Assembly (NCBI RefSeq): GCF_014645735.1
Contig: NZ_BMMH01000002.1
Span: 372,001-436,000, forward strand
Origin: Nocardia jinanensis
GTDB taxonomy: Bacteria > Actinomycetota > Actinomycetes > Mycobacteriales > Mycobacteriaceae
Direction of reading: 5' to 3'
DNA length: 64,000 nt
In this document: piece after piece, positions 42,092-50,782 of the stretch
Numbering within the stretch: the stretch's first letter is position 1
Layout: each line of letters begins with the position of its first letter
Position numbers and translations under genes: made by a program
Notes under the pieces: generated by a model
Database searches by the model: none
What the model was told of the DNA's origin: nothing
The model's input: only the letters and a program-made list of their open reading frames with translations

Positions 42092-42961
42092 TCACTGTGC
42101 GCGCAACGTCGTTTCCAGCTCCGCGAGAGTGGCCCGCAATTCTTCCGGCGAGTTGTCCTTGAAGATCCCGTCGTATCCGGATTCCGCCCGGATCGCGGCC
42201 TCCACGGCGGGATCGTGATACAGCTCGGCGAGTGCGAGCAGGGTCGGATCGTCCTTGTCCTCGGCCCGGGCGGCGAAGATATTGATGTACTGGGTCAGTT
42301 CGGGACGCTGCGGATCGTCGGTGTAGATCACATCATCGGCGGTGAGACCGGCCGGAACGGCGAATGTATCGTCCACGAAGGCGGCGTCCACACTGTCCAG
42401 GGATGGCGCGGTCAGGGTCGGGTCGATCGGGGTCAGCCGTACCCGCGACGCCGCCGTGTCCACATCCTCGATTCGCGAATCCCAGCTCGGCCCGCCCTTC
42501 AGGACGATCAGCCCCGCCGCGGCCAGACCCAGCAGCGGCCGCACATGGTTGGCCGGGTTGTTGCTCAGGGTGATCTCGCCGCCGGGCGGGATATCGGCCA
42601 CCGACTCGTGTTTCTTCGAGTAGAGGGTCAGCGGGAAAATCTCGGTGGCGCCGATGGGCGTCAGGTCATCGTTGTCGGCGACGTTGTAGTTGGCCAGATA
42701 GCGCACATGCTGGAACTTGTTGAGGTCGATACGGCCCTGCGACAGCGCCGGGTTCGGCTGGTTGTAGTCGGAGAAGTTGACGAACTCCACGGCGATCCCG
42801 CGTTCGGCCGCCTTCGCCCGATACACCCCCCAGTGCGGCAACGCCAGATCGTTCACCCCGATCCGCACCACATCCGGGTCGCTGTCGGCACCACACGCGG
42901 GTAACAGCGCGGCCAGCGCGAGCAGGACCGGGATAACGGCAGAACGACGCAGACCTCGCAT
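42092..42961 (-). CDS. MetQ-family substrate-binding lipoprotein (divergent copy)
   Basis: A 289-residue lipoprotein with lipobox LPAC (Cys23), anchored outside the membrane. It belongs to the NlpA/MetQ family (FVNFSDYNQPNPALSQGRIDLNKFQHVRYLANYN, here cited as FVNFSDYNQPNPALS and IDLNKFQHV; PIGATEIFPLTLYSKKHESV). It is about half identical by eye to the MetQ encoded on the other strand starting 133 bp away. It lacks its own permease, so it probably delivers a related ligand (D-methionine, Met sulfoxide, dipeptides) to the MetNI complex. ATG 42961 is preferred; TTG 42970 would add three residues. Confidence 0.87.
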   Translation of the reverse strand: MRGLRRSAVIPVLLALAALLPACGADSDPDVVRIGVNDLALPHWGVYRAKAAERGIAVEFVNFSDYNQPNPALSQGRIDLNKFQHVRYLANYNVADNDDLTPIGATEIFPLTLYSKKHESVADIPPGGEITLSNNPANHVRPLLGLAAAGLIVLKGGPSWDSRIEDVDTAASRVRLTPIDPTLTAPSLDSVDAAFVDDTFAVPAGLTADDVIYTDDPQRPELTQYINIFAARAEDKDDPTLLALAELYHDPAVEAAIRAESGYDGIFKDNSPEELRATLAELETTLRAQ

Positions 42962-43094
42962 TGTGCGCAAACTAGGCGGTCATATACCCGCCGGACCAGA
43001 ATTTCGTTCAGGGCAATCCCAACCGTTGCCATCCCGGCACGGTCGCCGCTTGGATGGTCGAGTCCACACGACCACGATCATTCGGGAGCAGGCG

Positions 43095-43967
43095 TTGAAA
43101 TTCCCTCGGGTACTGGCGATCCCAGCGTTGACCATCGCTGCGGCGCTCGCCCTCACCGGCTGCGGCGGTCCTGACGCCGCTTCGGGTGATGTGGTACGGA
43201 TCGGGACCACCGAGAGCGATCGGGCGTGGGACGTGTTCGAGCAGAAGGCCCAGGACGCGGGTATCACGCTGCAGATCACGAACTACTCCGACTACTCGCA
43301 GCCCAATATCGCGCTGTCGCAGGGTCAGATCGATATCAATCTCTTCCAGCATCTGCAGTTCCTCGGCGAATACAACGTCGCGAACAATGCCGATCTGACG
43401 CCGATCGGCGCCACCCAGGTCGTTCCGCTGGGCCTGTACTCGAAGAAGCACAAAACAGTTGGCGATATCCCCTCCGGTGGTGAGATCGCCATCCCCAACG
43501 ACCCCTCCAACCAGGCGCGCGCACTGTTCGTCCTGGAGGCGGCCGGCCTGGTGAAACTGTCCTCGGACACCCTGGCGCCCTCCCCCGCCGATATCGATCG
43601 GGGTGCGTCCAAGGTGAAGGTGACTCCCGTCGACGCGGCGCAGACCGCACTGTCGCTGGCCTCGGTGGACGGCTCCATCATCAACAACACCTACCTGGAG
43701 CGGGCCGGTATCGACCCCCTTTCGGCCCTGTACAAGGACGACCCGTCCAGCCCGGGCGCCGAACCGTACATCAACGCATTCGTCACCCGCGCCGAGGACA
43801 AGGCCGACCCCACCTACCAGCGACTGGTGGAGATCTGGCACGACCCCGAGATCCAGCAGGCGGTTTCCGAAACGTCCAAGGGCACCTCGGTGGAGGTCCG
43901 GCGCAGCGGCCCCGACCTCGAACCCGTTCTGCAGCGGGTCCAGCAGACGATCCGCGACGGACAGTGA
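43095..43967 (+). CDS. metQ: MetQ methionine-binding lipoprotein
   Basis: A 290-residue substrate-binding lipoprotein with lipobox LTGC (Cys23). Family marks are NYSDYSQPNIALSQGQI, INLFQHLQFLGEYN and PIGATQVVPLGLYSKKHK. It binds methionine outside the membrane and hands it to MetNI. The start is TTG 43095, chosen since GGGAGCAGG lies before it and the signal peptide begins there; no ATG is available. It overlaps metN by four bases (43964-43967). No SAM riboswitch is visible in the 133-bp promoter region, unlike the left-edge gene. Confidence 0.9.
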   Translation: MKFPRVLAIPALTIAAALALTGCGGPDAASGDVVRIGTTESDRAWDVFEQKAQDAGITLQITNYSDYSQPNIALSQGQIDINLFQHLQFLGEYNVANNADLTPIGATQVVPLGLYSKKHKTVGDIPSGGEIAIPNDPSNQARALFVLEAAGLVKLSSDTLAPSPADIDRGASKVKVTPVDAAQTALSLASVDGSIINNTYLERAGIDPLSALYKDDPSSPGAEPYINAFVTRAEDKADPTYQRLVEIWHDPEIQQAVSETSKGTSVEVRRSGPDLEPVLQRVQQTIRDGQ

Positions 43968-44992
43968 CCGCAACGCCGACCGGCCCGGAGACCGCGGTAC
44001 CCGCGGTCGAATTCCGATCGGTGACCAAGGTGTTCGGGACGGGAAAGCGCGAAGAGACAGCCCTGTCCGAGATCGATCTCAGGATCGAGAAGGGCGAGAT
44101 ATTCGGCGTGATCGGCTACTCCGGAGCGGGTAAGAGCACTCTCGTGCGGCTCATCAACGCTCTGGAGAAGCCGACCAGCGGCACCATCGAGATCTCCGGT
44201 ACCCCGATCACGGGTGTCTCCGAGGCCCGGGTGCGCCGGATCCGCCGAGATATCGGCATGGTCTTCCAGCAGTTCAACCTCTTCCGCTCACGTACCGCTG
44301 CCGGAAATATCGAGTATCCGCTGAAGGTGGCGGGCTGGCCGCGTGCGAAACGCAAGGAACGGCTCGCCGAGTTGCTGGAGTTCGTCGGCCTGTCCGACAA
44401 GGCAGGCAGCTACCCGGACCAGTTGTCGGGCGGCCAGAAACAGCGGGTGGGAATCGCGCGAGCGCTGGCCACCTCGCCGGCGCTGCTACTGGCGGACGAA
44501 GCCACCTCGGCGCTGGACCCGGAGACCACCGGTGAGGTGCTGCGCCTGCTGCGCAAGATCAACACCGAACTGGGGGTGACCATCGTGGTCATCACCCACG
44601 AGATGGACGTCATCCGGGCGGTGGCCGATCGGGTCGCGGTACTGGCCGAGGGCCGGATCGTGGAACTGGCGAATACCTTCGACGTGTTCGCCGCACCCCG
44701 CTCGGCGCCGACTCGATCGTTCGTCGACACCGTGCTGCACAATCGCCCCGCGCCCGAGGAACTGCGCCGCCTGGACGAACTGCACCGGGGCCGGCTGGTG
44801 ACCGTCGATATCGACGACACCCGGGGTATCGGGCCCGCGCTCGCCACCGCCGCACACGCCGGGGTGGGTTTCGAAGTGGTGTACGGCGGAGTGAGCACCC
44901 TGCAGGACAAGACCTTCGGCAGTATCACCCTCGCCCTCGACGGTCCGGAGGAGGCCGTATCGAAGGTGATCGCCCAACTCGAGCAGCGGTAG
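43964..44992 (+). CDS. metN: MetN methionine ABC transporter ATPase
   Basis: A 342-residue ATPase that drives methionine import. Walker A GYSGAGKST (51-59), Q-loop VFQQFNLFRSRTA, signature LSGGQKQRVGIARAL, Walker B LLLADEATSALD and the H-loop VVITHEMDV are intact. The C-terminal NIL domain (about 265-342) binds methionine in relatives and inhibits transport when the pool is full. GTG 43964 overlaps metQ; metI follows after 11 bp. Confidence 0.95.
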   Translation: MTATPTGPETAVPAVEFRSVTKVFGTGKREETALSEIDLRIEKGEIFGVIGYSGAGKSTLVRLINALEKPTSGTIEISGTPITGVSEARVRRIRRDIGMVFQQFNLFRSRTAAGNIEYPLKVAGWPRAKRKERLAELLEFVGLSDKAGSYPDQLSGGQKQRVGIARALATSPALLLADEATSALDPETTGEVLRLLRKINTELGVTIVVITHEMDVIRAVADRVAVLAEGRIVELANTFDVFAAPRSAPTRSFVDTVLHNRPAPEELRRLDELHRGRLVTVDIDDTRGIGPALATAAHAGVGFEVVYGGVSTLQDKTFGSITLALDGPEEAVSKVIAQLEQR

Positions 44993-45003
44993 CGAGGATC
45001 CGG

Positions 45004-45666
45004 ATGAATACCGATTGGGACAAGCTGCGGCCCATCCTCACCGAGGCCATCGGCACCACCATCTATCTCGTACTGCTCACCTTCGTGGTGGGCGGGATCA
45101 TCGGGCTGTTCCTGGGCACCGCCCTCTACACCACCCGCAAAGGTGGGCTACTGGCCAACAGCCCGATCAACTGGGTACTCAATGTGCTGGTCAACATCGT
45201 GCGGCCGATTCCCTTCATCATCCTGCTGGCCGCACTGGGACCCGTGACGCTCGAGGTGGTGGGCACCACCATCGGCACCGAGGCGGCAGCCTTTGTCATG
45301 ATCGTGGCCGCCTCCTTCGGGATCGCCCGGATCGTCGAACAGAACCTGGTCACCGTGGATCCCGGCGTGATCGAGGCCGCGCGAGCCATGGGGGCGGGGC
45401 CGCTGCGGATCATCCTGACGTTGCTCATCCCCGAAGCGCTGGGCCCGTTGATCCTCGGGTACACCTTCATCATCATCGCCATCGTCGATATGTCCGCCAT
45501 GGCGGGCACGGTCGGTGGCGGCGGGCTCGGTGATTTCGCCCTGGTGTACGGGTATCAGCGGTTCGATTGGGAGGTCACGCTGGTGGCCACACTTCTCATC
45601 ATCGCCGGTGTGCAGGGCATCCAGTTCCTCGGCAACTGGACCGCGCGCAAAGTGCTGCGCCGCTGA
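45004..45666 (+). CDS. metI: MetI methionine ABC transporter permease
   Basis: A 220-residue inner-membrane permease with five to six helices. The EAA loop that touches MetN is at IEAARAMGAGPLRIILTLLIPEALG, and the family end is YQRFDWEVTLVATLLIIAGVQGIQFLG, here abbreviated as YQRFDWEV and VQGIQFLG. It forms the channel dimer of the methionine importer. ATG 45004, eleven bases after the metN stop, closes the metQNI operon. It converges with the kinase gene 19 bp away. Confidence 0.94.
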   Translation: MNTDWDKLRPILTEAIGTTIYLVLLTFVVGGIIGLFLGTALYTTRKGGLLANSPINWVLNVLVNIVRPIPFIILLAALGPVTLEVVGTTIGTEAAAFVMIVAASFGIARIVEQNLVTVDPGVIEAARAMGAGPLRIILTLLIPEALGPLILGYTFIIIAIVDMSAMAGTVGGGGLGDFALVYGYQRFDWEVTLVATLLIIAGVQGIQFLGNWTARKVLRR

Positions 45667-45685
45667 GATACCGCGGGGGCGCGGC

Positions 45686-46210
45686 TCAGCGACGGATCGG
45701 CCGCGCCTCGGCCAGGATCGCCTCGACCGTCTCGTCGACGGTGAGATCGGAGGTGTCGAGCCAGGTGCCCAGCCGTGGCGTTGTCTCGCGGAGCACGGTA
45801 TCGAGCGTGGATACGCTGAACTCGCCGTAGGCGTTCTTGTCCCGGCCCGCCTCGCGTGCGGCGACCGCCTCGCTGTGCGGGGCCAGGACGACGACATAGA
45901 GCGGATCGGTCCGGATCCGCTCTATCGTCCACGGCAGGAATTCGCCGAGCACCACGTCCTGGAGAATCGCGGTGAACCCGGCGTGCGCGTACTCGTCGGC
46001 GGTGGCCGCGGCCAGCCGATGCCGCAGCCGCAACTGTTCGAGGGCGGCGGGTGTGGGTTGCGCACTCATCTCCGCGCGCCCGTTCACCACGAACCTGCGG
46101 AAGGCGTCTCCGCGTACATGGGCGGAGCGCGGTAACCGTTCGGCGAGTGCCTGGGCGACAGTGGATTTGCCCGCGGCTTGGATACCGGTGATCAGATAGA
46201 CGGCCGACAT
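45686..46210 (-). CDS. P-loop kinase/phosphotransferase (chloramphenicol phosphotransferase-like AAA)
   Basis: A 174-residue P-loop protein starting with VYLITGIQAAGKSTVA (Walker A 9-16). The fold is like small nucleotide kinases, APS kinase and chloramphenicol phosphotransferase: HVRGDAFRRFV follows, DPLYVVVLAPHSEAVAAREAGR is a lid-like segment, and LDTSDLTVDETVEAIL ends it. It should transfer phosphate from ATP to a small substrate. ATG 46210. Upstream is the relic of a P450. Substrate unknown. Confidence 0.8.
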   Translation of the reverse strand: MSAVYLITGIQAAGKSTVAQALAERLPRSAHVRGDAFRRFVVNGRAEMSAQPTPAALEQLRLRHRLAAATADEYAHAGFTAILQDVVLGEFLPWTIERIRTDPLYVVVLAPHSEAVAAREAGRDKNAYGEFSVSTLDTVLRETTPRLGTWLDTSDLTVDETVEAILAEARPIRR

Positions 46211-46283
46211 GAGGCCATGGTCGCAGAACTGTGGTCCGGGGCGCGGCTCGGGCTCACCGTCCCCACTCGCACCGGTCGGCTGT

Positions 46284-46404
46284 TCAGGCGGGGACGATCC
46301 GGACCGGCATCTCCACGATCCCGGCGAACTGGTAGGAACGCGGCCGGGGTGTCGGGCCGGTGATCTCGATCCGGGCGACACGTTCGGCCAGCGCTTCGAA
46401 AGGT
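46284..46404 (-). pseudogene. C-terminal tip of a cytochrome P450 gene
   Basis: The last about 40 codons read APEPFEALAERVARIEITG and RPRSYQFAGIVEMPVRIVPA, the exact style of a P450 C terminus after the heme domain (beta-3/beta-4 sheet). The rest of the P450, including the heme cysteine, is missing; the 5' side is replaced at once by the 3' end of the TetR gene (stop at 46405). It looks like a break point where DNA carrying the TetR/SDR pair replaced or interrupted the P450 gene. Confidence 0.65.
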
Positions 46405-47070
46405 TCAGGCGCGCGGCAGCACGCCCACGAGCGCCGCGGTGAAGGAGTCCCGCAGCGCGTCGCGCAGCTCCATATGGAGCACGCCGAGAGCGGGCTCGTC
46501 CGCGTAGGCGGCGAGGAGGCTGGGCGGCGGCGGGACGTACGCCGACAGGGCACCGGCCGAGACCAGGCTCATCAGGCAGAACAGCTGCGCGCCGTCGCCG
46601 AGCTCCGGCAGGTGACGGCGCACGAGATCGACCATGGCCGCAAGCCTCGTGAGGGAGGAACGCTTGTGCCGCTTGACCACCTCGACCGAGACATTGCGCT
46701 CGAGGACGCCACCCTGCGCGCCGAAGAGGTCGCAGAGCACGACCCGCTCCGCCAGTGACCGGCTGAGGATCTCGGCCAGTTGACCCGCCCGCACTTCCGG
46801 CGCCGCCCGCGCCTCGACGCCTGCGGCCAGTTCGTCCGCCAGCTCGGCGAGCCAGCTCCCCAGGAAGACATCCTGCAGTTCGAGCAGCACCGCCTCGCGC
46901 GACTCGAAATACCGCAGGACGTTCGACTTGGCCAGGCCCACCCGTCGGCTGAGCTCGTTGAGGCTCACCTCGGCCACGGGCATCTCGTCGAGCATCGCCG
47001 CCGCCGTGTCCAGGATCGCCCGGCGGCGAATCTCCCGCTGCTCCTCGCTACGCGCCCGCTGAAATGTCAC
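46405..47070 (-). CDS. TetR-family repressor
   Basis: A 221-residue TetR regulator: HTH VSLNELSRRVGLAKSNVLRYFESREAVL and a TetR_C domain (WLAELADELAAGVEARAA, RRHLPELGDGAQLFCLMSLV). ATG 47070. It is divergent from an SDR gene. Three copies of an AAGACCnnCGGTCTT-like operator fill the 100-bp gap, so control of both genes is near certain. The pair is flanked by gene relics on both sides, and its codon choice looks more Streptomyces-like than its surroundings, which suggests transfer as a unit. Confidence 0.9.
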   Translation of the reverse strand: MTFQRARSEEQREIRRRAILDTAAAMLDEMPVAEVSLNELSRRVGLAKSNVLRYFESREAVLLELQDVFLGSWLAELADELAAGVEARAAPEVRAGQLAEILSRSLAERVVLCDLFGAQGGVLERNVSVEVVKRHKRSSLTRLAAMVDLVRRHLPELGDGAQLFCLMSLVSAGALSAYVPPPPSLLAAYADEPALGVLHMELRDALRDSFTAALVGVLPRA

Positions 47071-47087
47071 GCCTTCACCCTAGCTTA

Positions 47088-47157
47088 AAGACCACCGGTT
47101 CCTTGACAGAAGACCGCCGGTCTTTTAGGTTGAGTTCGTAAAAGACCGACGGTTCTT
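47088..47157. promoter_or_regulatory. three TetR operators around a sigma-70 promoter
   Basis: Operator 1: AAGACCACCGGTTCCTT (47088-47104). Operator 2: AAGACCGCCGGTCTT (47110-47124), a near-perfect palindrome. Operator 3: AAGACCGACGGTTCTT (47142-47157). The promoter TTGACA (47103-47108), 17 bp, TAGGTT (47126-47131) has operator 2 inside its spacer, which gives tight repression of the SDR gene. Operator 1 lies just upstream of the repressor start. Confidence 0.8.
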
Positions 47158-47172
47158 AATGAGGAGTACATT

Positions 47173-48087
47173 ATGAGCGGCAACTGGACCGAGCAACACA
47201 TCCCCGACCAGCACGGCCGGGTGGCGATCGTGACCGGCGCGAACACCGGGCTGGGTTTCGAGACCGCCCGGATGCTCGCCGCACGCGGGGCGGCGGTGGT
47301 CCTGGCCGTCCGTAACATCGAGAAGGGCAGGCAGGCAGCCGCCCGCATCACCGGCGATGTCACCGTCCAGGCCCTCGACCTGACCTCCCTGGACTCGATC
47401 CGGTCCGCGGCGGCCGACCTGCGCGCCGCCCACCCGCGCATCGACCTCCTCATCAATAACGCGGGCGTGATGTACACCCCGCGGCAGACCACCGCCGACG
47501 GCTTCGAGCTGCAGTTCGGCACCAACCACCTCGGCCACTTCGCCCTGACCGGCCTGCTGCTGGACCGGCTCCTGCCCGTCCCCGGCTCCCGCGTCGTGAC
47601 GGTCAGCAGCACCGGCCATCGCATCCGGGCCGCCATCCACTTCGACGACCTGCAGTGGGAGCGCTCGTACAGCCGCATGGCCGCCTACGGCCAGTCCAAA
47701 CTCGCCAACCTTATGTTCACGTACGAACTGCAGCGTCGGCTCGCATCGCACGGCACCACCGTCGCGGTCGCCGCCCACCCCGGCGTGTCCAACACCGAAC
47801 TCGTCCGCAACACGCCCACCGTGCTCCGCCTGCCCATCACCCGGCTCGCGCCACTGCTCACCCAGAGCGCCGATATGGGCGCCCTGCCCACCCTGCGCGC
47901 CGCCACCGACCCGGCCGTCGTCGGCGGCCAGTACTACGGCCCCGGCAACCGCGGGGAGATCCGGGGATATCCGAAGCTGGTCACCTCCAGCCCCGACTCC
48001 CATGACCGAGCGGCCCAACAGCGCCTGTGGACCGTCTCCGAGGAGCTCACCGGCGTGACGTTCCCCCTCCACCGGGCCGTATGGTGA
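47173..48087 (+). CDS. SDR of the retinol dehydrogenase/oxidoreductase type
   Basis: A 304-residue SDR with TGANTGLG (21-28), NNAGVM (95-100), Ser145/146, Tyr172 and Lys176 (YGQSK) and the long C-terminal region of the RDH/WWOX-like group (AAHPGVSNTELVRN). It should act on lipophilic aldehydes or ketones with NADP(H). ATG 47173 has GAGGAG at the right distance. It is repressed by the divergent TetR through three operators. It is followed at once by a fragment of a crotonyl-CoA reductase gene. Confidence 0.9.
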   Translation: MSGNWTEQHIPDQHGRVAIVTGANTGLGFETARMLAARGAAVVLAVRNIEKGRQAAARITGDVTVQALDLTSLDSIRSAAADLRAAHPRIDLLINNAGVMYTPRQTTADGFELQFGTNHLGHFALTGLLLDRLLPVPGSRVVTVSSTGHRIRAAIHFDDLQWERSYSRMAAYGQSKLANLMFTYELQRRLASHGTTVAVAAHPGVSNTELVRNTPTVLRLPITRLAPLLTQSADMGALPTLRAATDPAVVGGQYYGPGNRGEIRGYPKLVTSSPDSHDRAAQQRLWTVSEELTGVTFPLHRAVW

Positions 48088-48103
48088 CCCGCGTCCGGGC
48101 GGG

Positions 48104-48370
48104 ACGAACTGCGTAGCTATCGTCTCCTCCGACGACAAAGCGGCACTGCTGAAAACGCTGGGCTGCGATATCGTCATCAACCGCACCGAACTGGGGATCG
48201 GCGGCGGGGAACGCAGTCCGCAGGAAACCGTCGCGGCCGCCGAACGGCTCGGCCGGGCGATCCGGTCCGCCGTACCGAAGCGGGTGATCGGCAGTCACGC
48301 CATGAACCTCGAAGAGGCAGCGGAGATGATCCGGCTGTTCGATATCGGCCGACTCGCCCCGCACACAGCA
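48104..48370 (+). pseudogene. remnant of crotonyl-CoA carboxylase/reductase
   Basis: About 85 codons in one frame without a start. The first part, VAIVSSDDKAALLKTLGCD with IVINRTELG, is the cofactor-binding region of Ccr; the later part, KRVIGSHAMNLEEAAEMIRLFDIGRLAP, split as KRVIGSHAMNLEEAAE and RLFDIGRLAP, is the C-terminal segment. The central domain between them has been deleted and both ends are lost. Normal enzymes have about 440 residues. It marks the right border of the TetR/SDR insert. Confidence 0.65.
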
Positions 48371-48472
48371 GCTGCCCATCGCGGGCCTCGTGCCCGATGC
48401 CGGATCGGACACACCGGACCCTCGACCGGACGGTTACCCGGTCACCGGCGGCAGGCAAGGGATAGTTGCCGT

Positions 48473-49597
48473 ATGGACGCGGACAGGGATACCGCGGCGG
48501 CTGTGGCGGACCGGGTGCTCCAGGCGGTCCTGGGCACGGTCGACCTGCTGTCGATATTCGCCGGCGACCGGCTCGGCTGGTACCGCAGCCTGGCACACGA
48601 CGGCCCGGCGACGGCCGCACAACTGGCCGAACGCACCGCGACCCACCCCCGCTACGCGCGGGAATGGCTGGAACAGCAGGCGGTGACCGGTCTCCTGACC
48701 GTGCACCGGGAGGGGTCCGCCGAGGGCCGGATGTTCGCGCTCCCGCCCGCGGTCGCCGAGGTCCTGACCGACGAGCACAGCCTCAACTATCTGGCCCCGT
48801 TCGCTCGGCTGTTCGGTGCGACGGGACCGGCGCTGCCGCGCCTGTTCGAGGCCTATCGCACCGGAGGCGGGGTCAGCTGGGACGAATTGGGCGATAACGC
48901 CCGTGAAGGCCAGGCCGAGGGTAATCGGCCCTGGTACCAGCACCGCCTCGCCGACGCACTGGCAGGCGTACCCGAGGTGGACGCCGTCCTGCGTACTTCC
49001 GGCGTCCGGATCCTGGATATCGGATGCGGCGCCGGCTGGTCCTCGATCGCCCTGGCCGAGTCCTACCCCGGGACACAGGTACAGGGTGTGGACATCGACG
49101 CGCCCTCGGTCCGGACGGCACGACGCAACGCCGAGGCGGCCGGCGTCGCGGACCGCTGCGAGTTCACCGTCACGGATGCGGCGCAACTCCCCGAAGGCGG
49201 TTTCGATATCGCGTTCGCCTTCGAATGCGTGCACGATATGCCCCGCCCTGTCGAGGTCCTGGCGGCCGTACGGCGCGCGCTACGGCCCGGCGCTCCGCTG
49301 GTGGTCATGGACGAGGCGGTGGCCCAGGAATTCACGCCTCACGGTGACGACCTGGAGCGGCTGATGTACGGCTTCAGCCTGTTCGTCTGTCTGCCCGACG
49401 GTATGTCGAGCCCACCCAGCGCGGGCACCGGCACCGTGATGCGGCAGCAGACACTCCAGGAGTACGCGTTCGCGGCGGGATTCACCTCTGTCGAAGTGCT
49501 GCCGATCGAGGACTTCGGTTTCTGGCGTTTCTATCGCCTCGACTGCGGCGGGGCAGGCCCGGCCCCGGTCGCCGGCCGGGCGCACTCACCGCGGTAA
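48473..49597 (+). CDS. SAM-dependent methyltransferase with N-terminal winged-helix domain
   Basis: A 374-residue protein. The N-terminal part (about 1-110) is a winged-helix dimerisation-like domain (LGWYRSLAHDGPATAAQLAERT, RYAREWLEQQAVTGLLTV). The C-terminal class I methyltransferase (about 165-360) has motif I RILDIGCGAGWSSIALAE and VQGVDIDAPSV. This layout is common in actinobacterial Methyltransf_25/Rv-type transcription-factor-like methyltransferases. ATG 48473. Its last 12 bases overlap the convergent anti-sigma kinase gene. Substrate unknown. Confidence 0.85.
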   Translation: MDADRDTAAAVADRVLQAVLGTVDLLSIFAGDRLGWYRSLAHDGPATAAQLAERTATHPRYAREWLEQQAVTGLLTVHREGSAEGRMFALPPAVAEVLTDEHSLNYLAPFARLFGATGPALPRLFEAYRTGGGVSWDELGDNAREGQAEGNRPWYQHRLADALAGVPEVDAVLRTSGVRILDIGCGAGWSSIALAESYPGTQVQGVDIDAPSVRTARRNAEAAGVADRCEFTVTDAAQLPEGGFDIAFAFECVHDMPRPVEVLAAVRRALRPGAPLVVMDEAVAQEFTPHGDDLERLMYGFSLFVCLPDGMSSPPSAGTGTVMRQQTLQEYAFAAGFTSVEVLPIEDFGFWRFYRLDCGGAGPAPVAGRAHSPR

Positions 49598-50011
49598 CGG
49601 GACCTTCATCTCGACCGTCGTGCCGCCGGAGGCGATGGTGACCTCCACTTCCGGGATCAGCGTCCGGATGATGGCCATTCCGCGCCCGCGGACCTGGGCC
49701 GGGCCGGGGTCGGGGTCGGGGTTCCTCCAGCGACCGTGATCGGCGACGGTTATCCGCAGGCGGGTGGCCTCACGCGCACACCGCAACCGAATCGTGCCGC
49801 CGTCGCCCTGGTGGCCGTGCTCGACCGCGTTGGCGCATGCCTCCCCCACGGCGAGCAGCACGTCGTAGGCCTGATACTCGCCGAGCGGGCAATACGCCAG
49901 CCATTCCTGTGTCCTGTGCCTGACCTCGGCCAACTGGTCGGCTTTCGCCGGAAACTGCAACTCCCATCGGGTCGGCGGACAGTCCAGCCCGGATGGGCGG
50001 GTCGTCGTCAC
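49586..50011 (-). CDS. RsbW-like anti-sigma regulatory kinase (HATPase_c_2)
   Basis: A 141-residue GHKL-fold serine kinase of the RsbW/SpoIIAB type: N box LLAVGEACANAVEHGH, G1 ADHGRW, G2 VRGRGMAIIR. Such proteins bind a sigma factor or phosphorylate a STAS antagonist. GTG 50011 follows AGGAGG by seven bases. The divergent STAS gene 384 bp away is the likely partner, and the receiver-PP2C protein at 52872-54131 can reverse the phosphorylation. No sigma factor of the SigB/SigF kind is in this window. Confidence 0.9.
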   Translation of the reverse strand: MTTTRPSGLDCPPTRWELQFPAKADQLAEVRHRTQEWLAYCPLGEYQAYDVLLAVGEACANAVEHGHQGDGGTIRLRCAREATRLRITVADHGRWRNPDPDPGPAQVRGRGMAIIRTLIPEVEVTIASGGTTVEMKVPLPR

Positions 50012-50395
50012 CTGATCGCCTCCTGTAGGTCTCACCGGACGGACGGCGTAGGCGGTACCGGGTCCGTGGCGTTCGGCTTCTGTCCCATAGGACTATGTGC
50101 TCACTGCTAGCCATACCCATTCGTTCCCGGAGCATTCGACCGAGCCTCCTACGCGCTCCGCGGCCACCGGACCTCGGTCTCGACCGTCCCGGATCACACC
50201 CGGTGATCGCCCTCGACCCGGCTCAAACGTGGCACAGATTACGAACCCGGCGGGCGGATCCGTGCCGATGACTACGATTTCTCGATCGGGTAGATTCTCT
50301 GCGGAGATCGGCCCCGGCCCCGGTCGCGTTACGCGCGGCGGGGCCTCGATACTGCAGAGGTGGAAAATGGCGAATTGCGAGCCGAAGGATCCGCG
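50012..50395. other. divergent promoter region of the anti-sigma/STAS pair
   Basis: About 380 bp. A GGGTAG hexamer near 50287 resembles the -10 of stress sigma factors (GGGTAT/GGGTAA), but a matching GTTT -35 at the right distance is not clear. No gene or strong hairpin seen. Confidence 0.35.
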
Positions 50396-50764
50396 ATGAG
50401 TGGCGAGAACGCGCCCCGCCTGCTCGACGTAGCAGTGCGGACGGAGAACGGGACCGCGATCGTCACTGTGCAGGGCGAGGTGGATATGGCCTCCGCACCC
50501 CAACTGCAGGCCGCCCTCGAAGACGCCCAGCGGGGCGGGGACCCACTGATCGTCGACATGTCGGAGGTCGGGTTCCTCGGGTCGGCCGGTTTGAGCGTAC
50601 TGCTGGTGATCTCCGAGGCCGCCGATCCCGGCACCGGTCTGCGCGTGGTCGTCTCCGATGCCGTCCGGCGTCCCATCGAACTCACCGGGCTCGACAAATT
50701 GCTGTCGATACACGAATCGCTGGCGGCCGCGCTCGCCCCGGGCACCGGCACCCCGGCATCCTGA
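50396..50764 (+). CDS. STAS-domain anti-sigma factor antagonist
   Basis: A 122-residue SpoIIAA/RsbV-like protein. After a short lead, TVQGEVDMASAPQLQAALED and LIVDMSEVGFLGSAGLSVLL give the STAS core; the phospho-acceptor is the Ser of MSEVGFLGSAG (the Ser before AGL). When unphosphorylated it captures the anti-sigma kinase. ATG 50396 has GAAGGA seven bases upstream, better than GTG 50360. It is divergent from its likely kinase and convergent with the response regulator (18 bp). Confidence 0.9.
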   Translation: MSGENAPRLLDVAVRTENGTAIVTVQGEVDMASAPQLQAALEDAQRGGDPLIVDMSEVGFLGSAGLSVLLVISEAADPGTGLRVVVSDAVRRPIELTGLDKLLSIHESLAAALAPGTGTPAS

Positions 50765-50782
50765 GCGGTCCGGGCCCCGCGG

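Noticed and set aside
42962..43094. SAM or other methionine riboswitch before metQ
   Set aside because: No SAM-I, SAM-II or SAM-IV core (such as GGTCATGAGTG or GCTGGCCGGCAACC) occurs between the two metQ genes, and the gap is only 133 bp.
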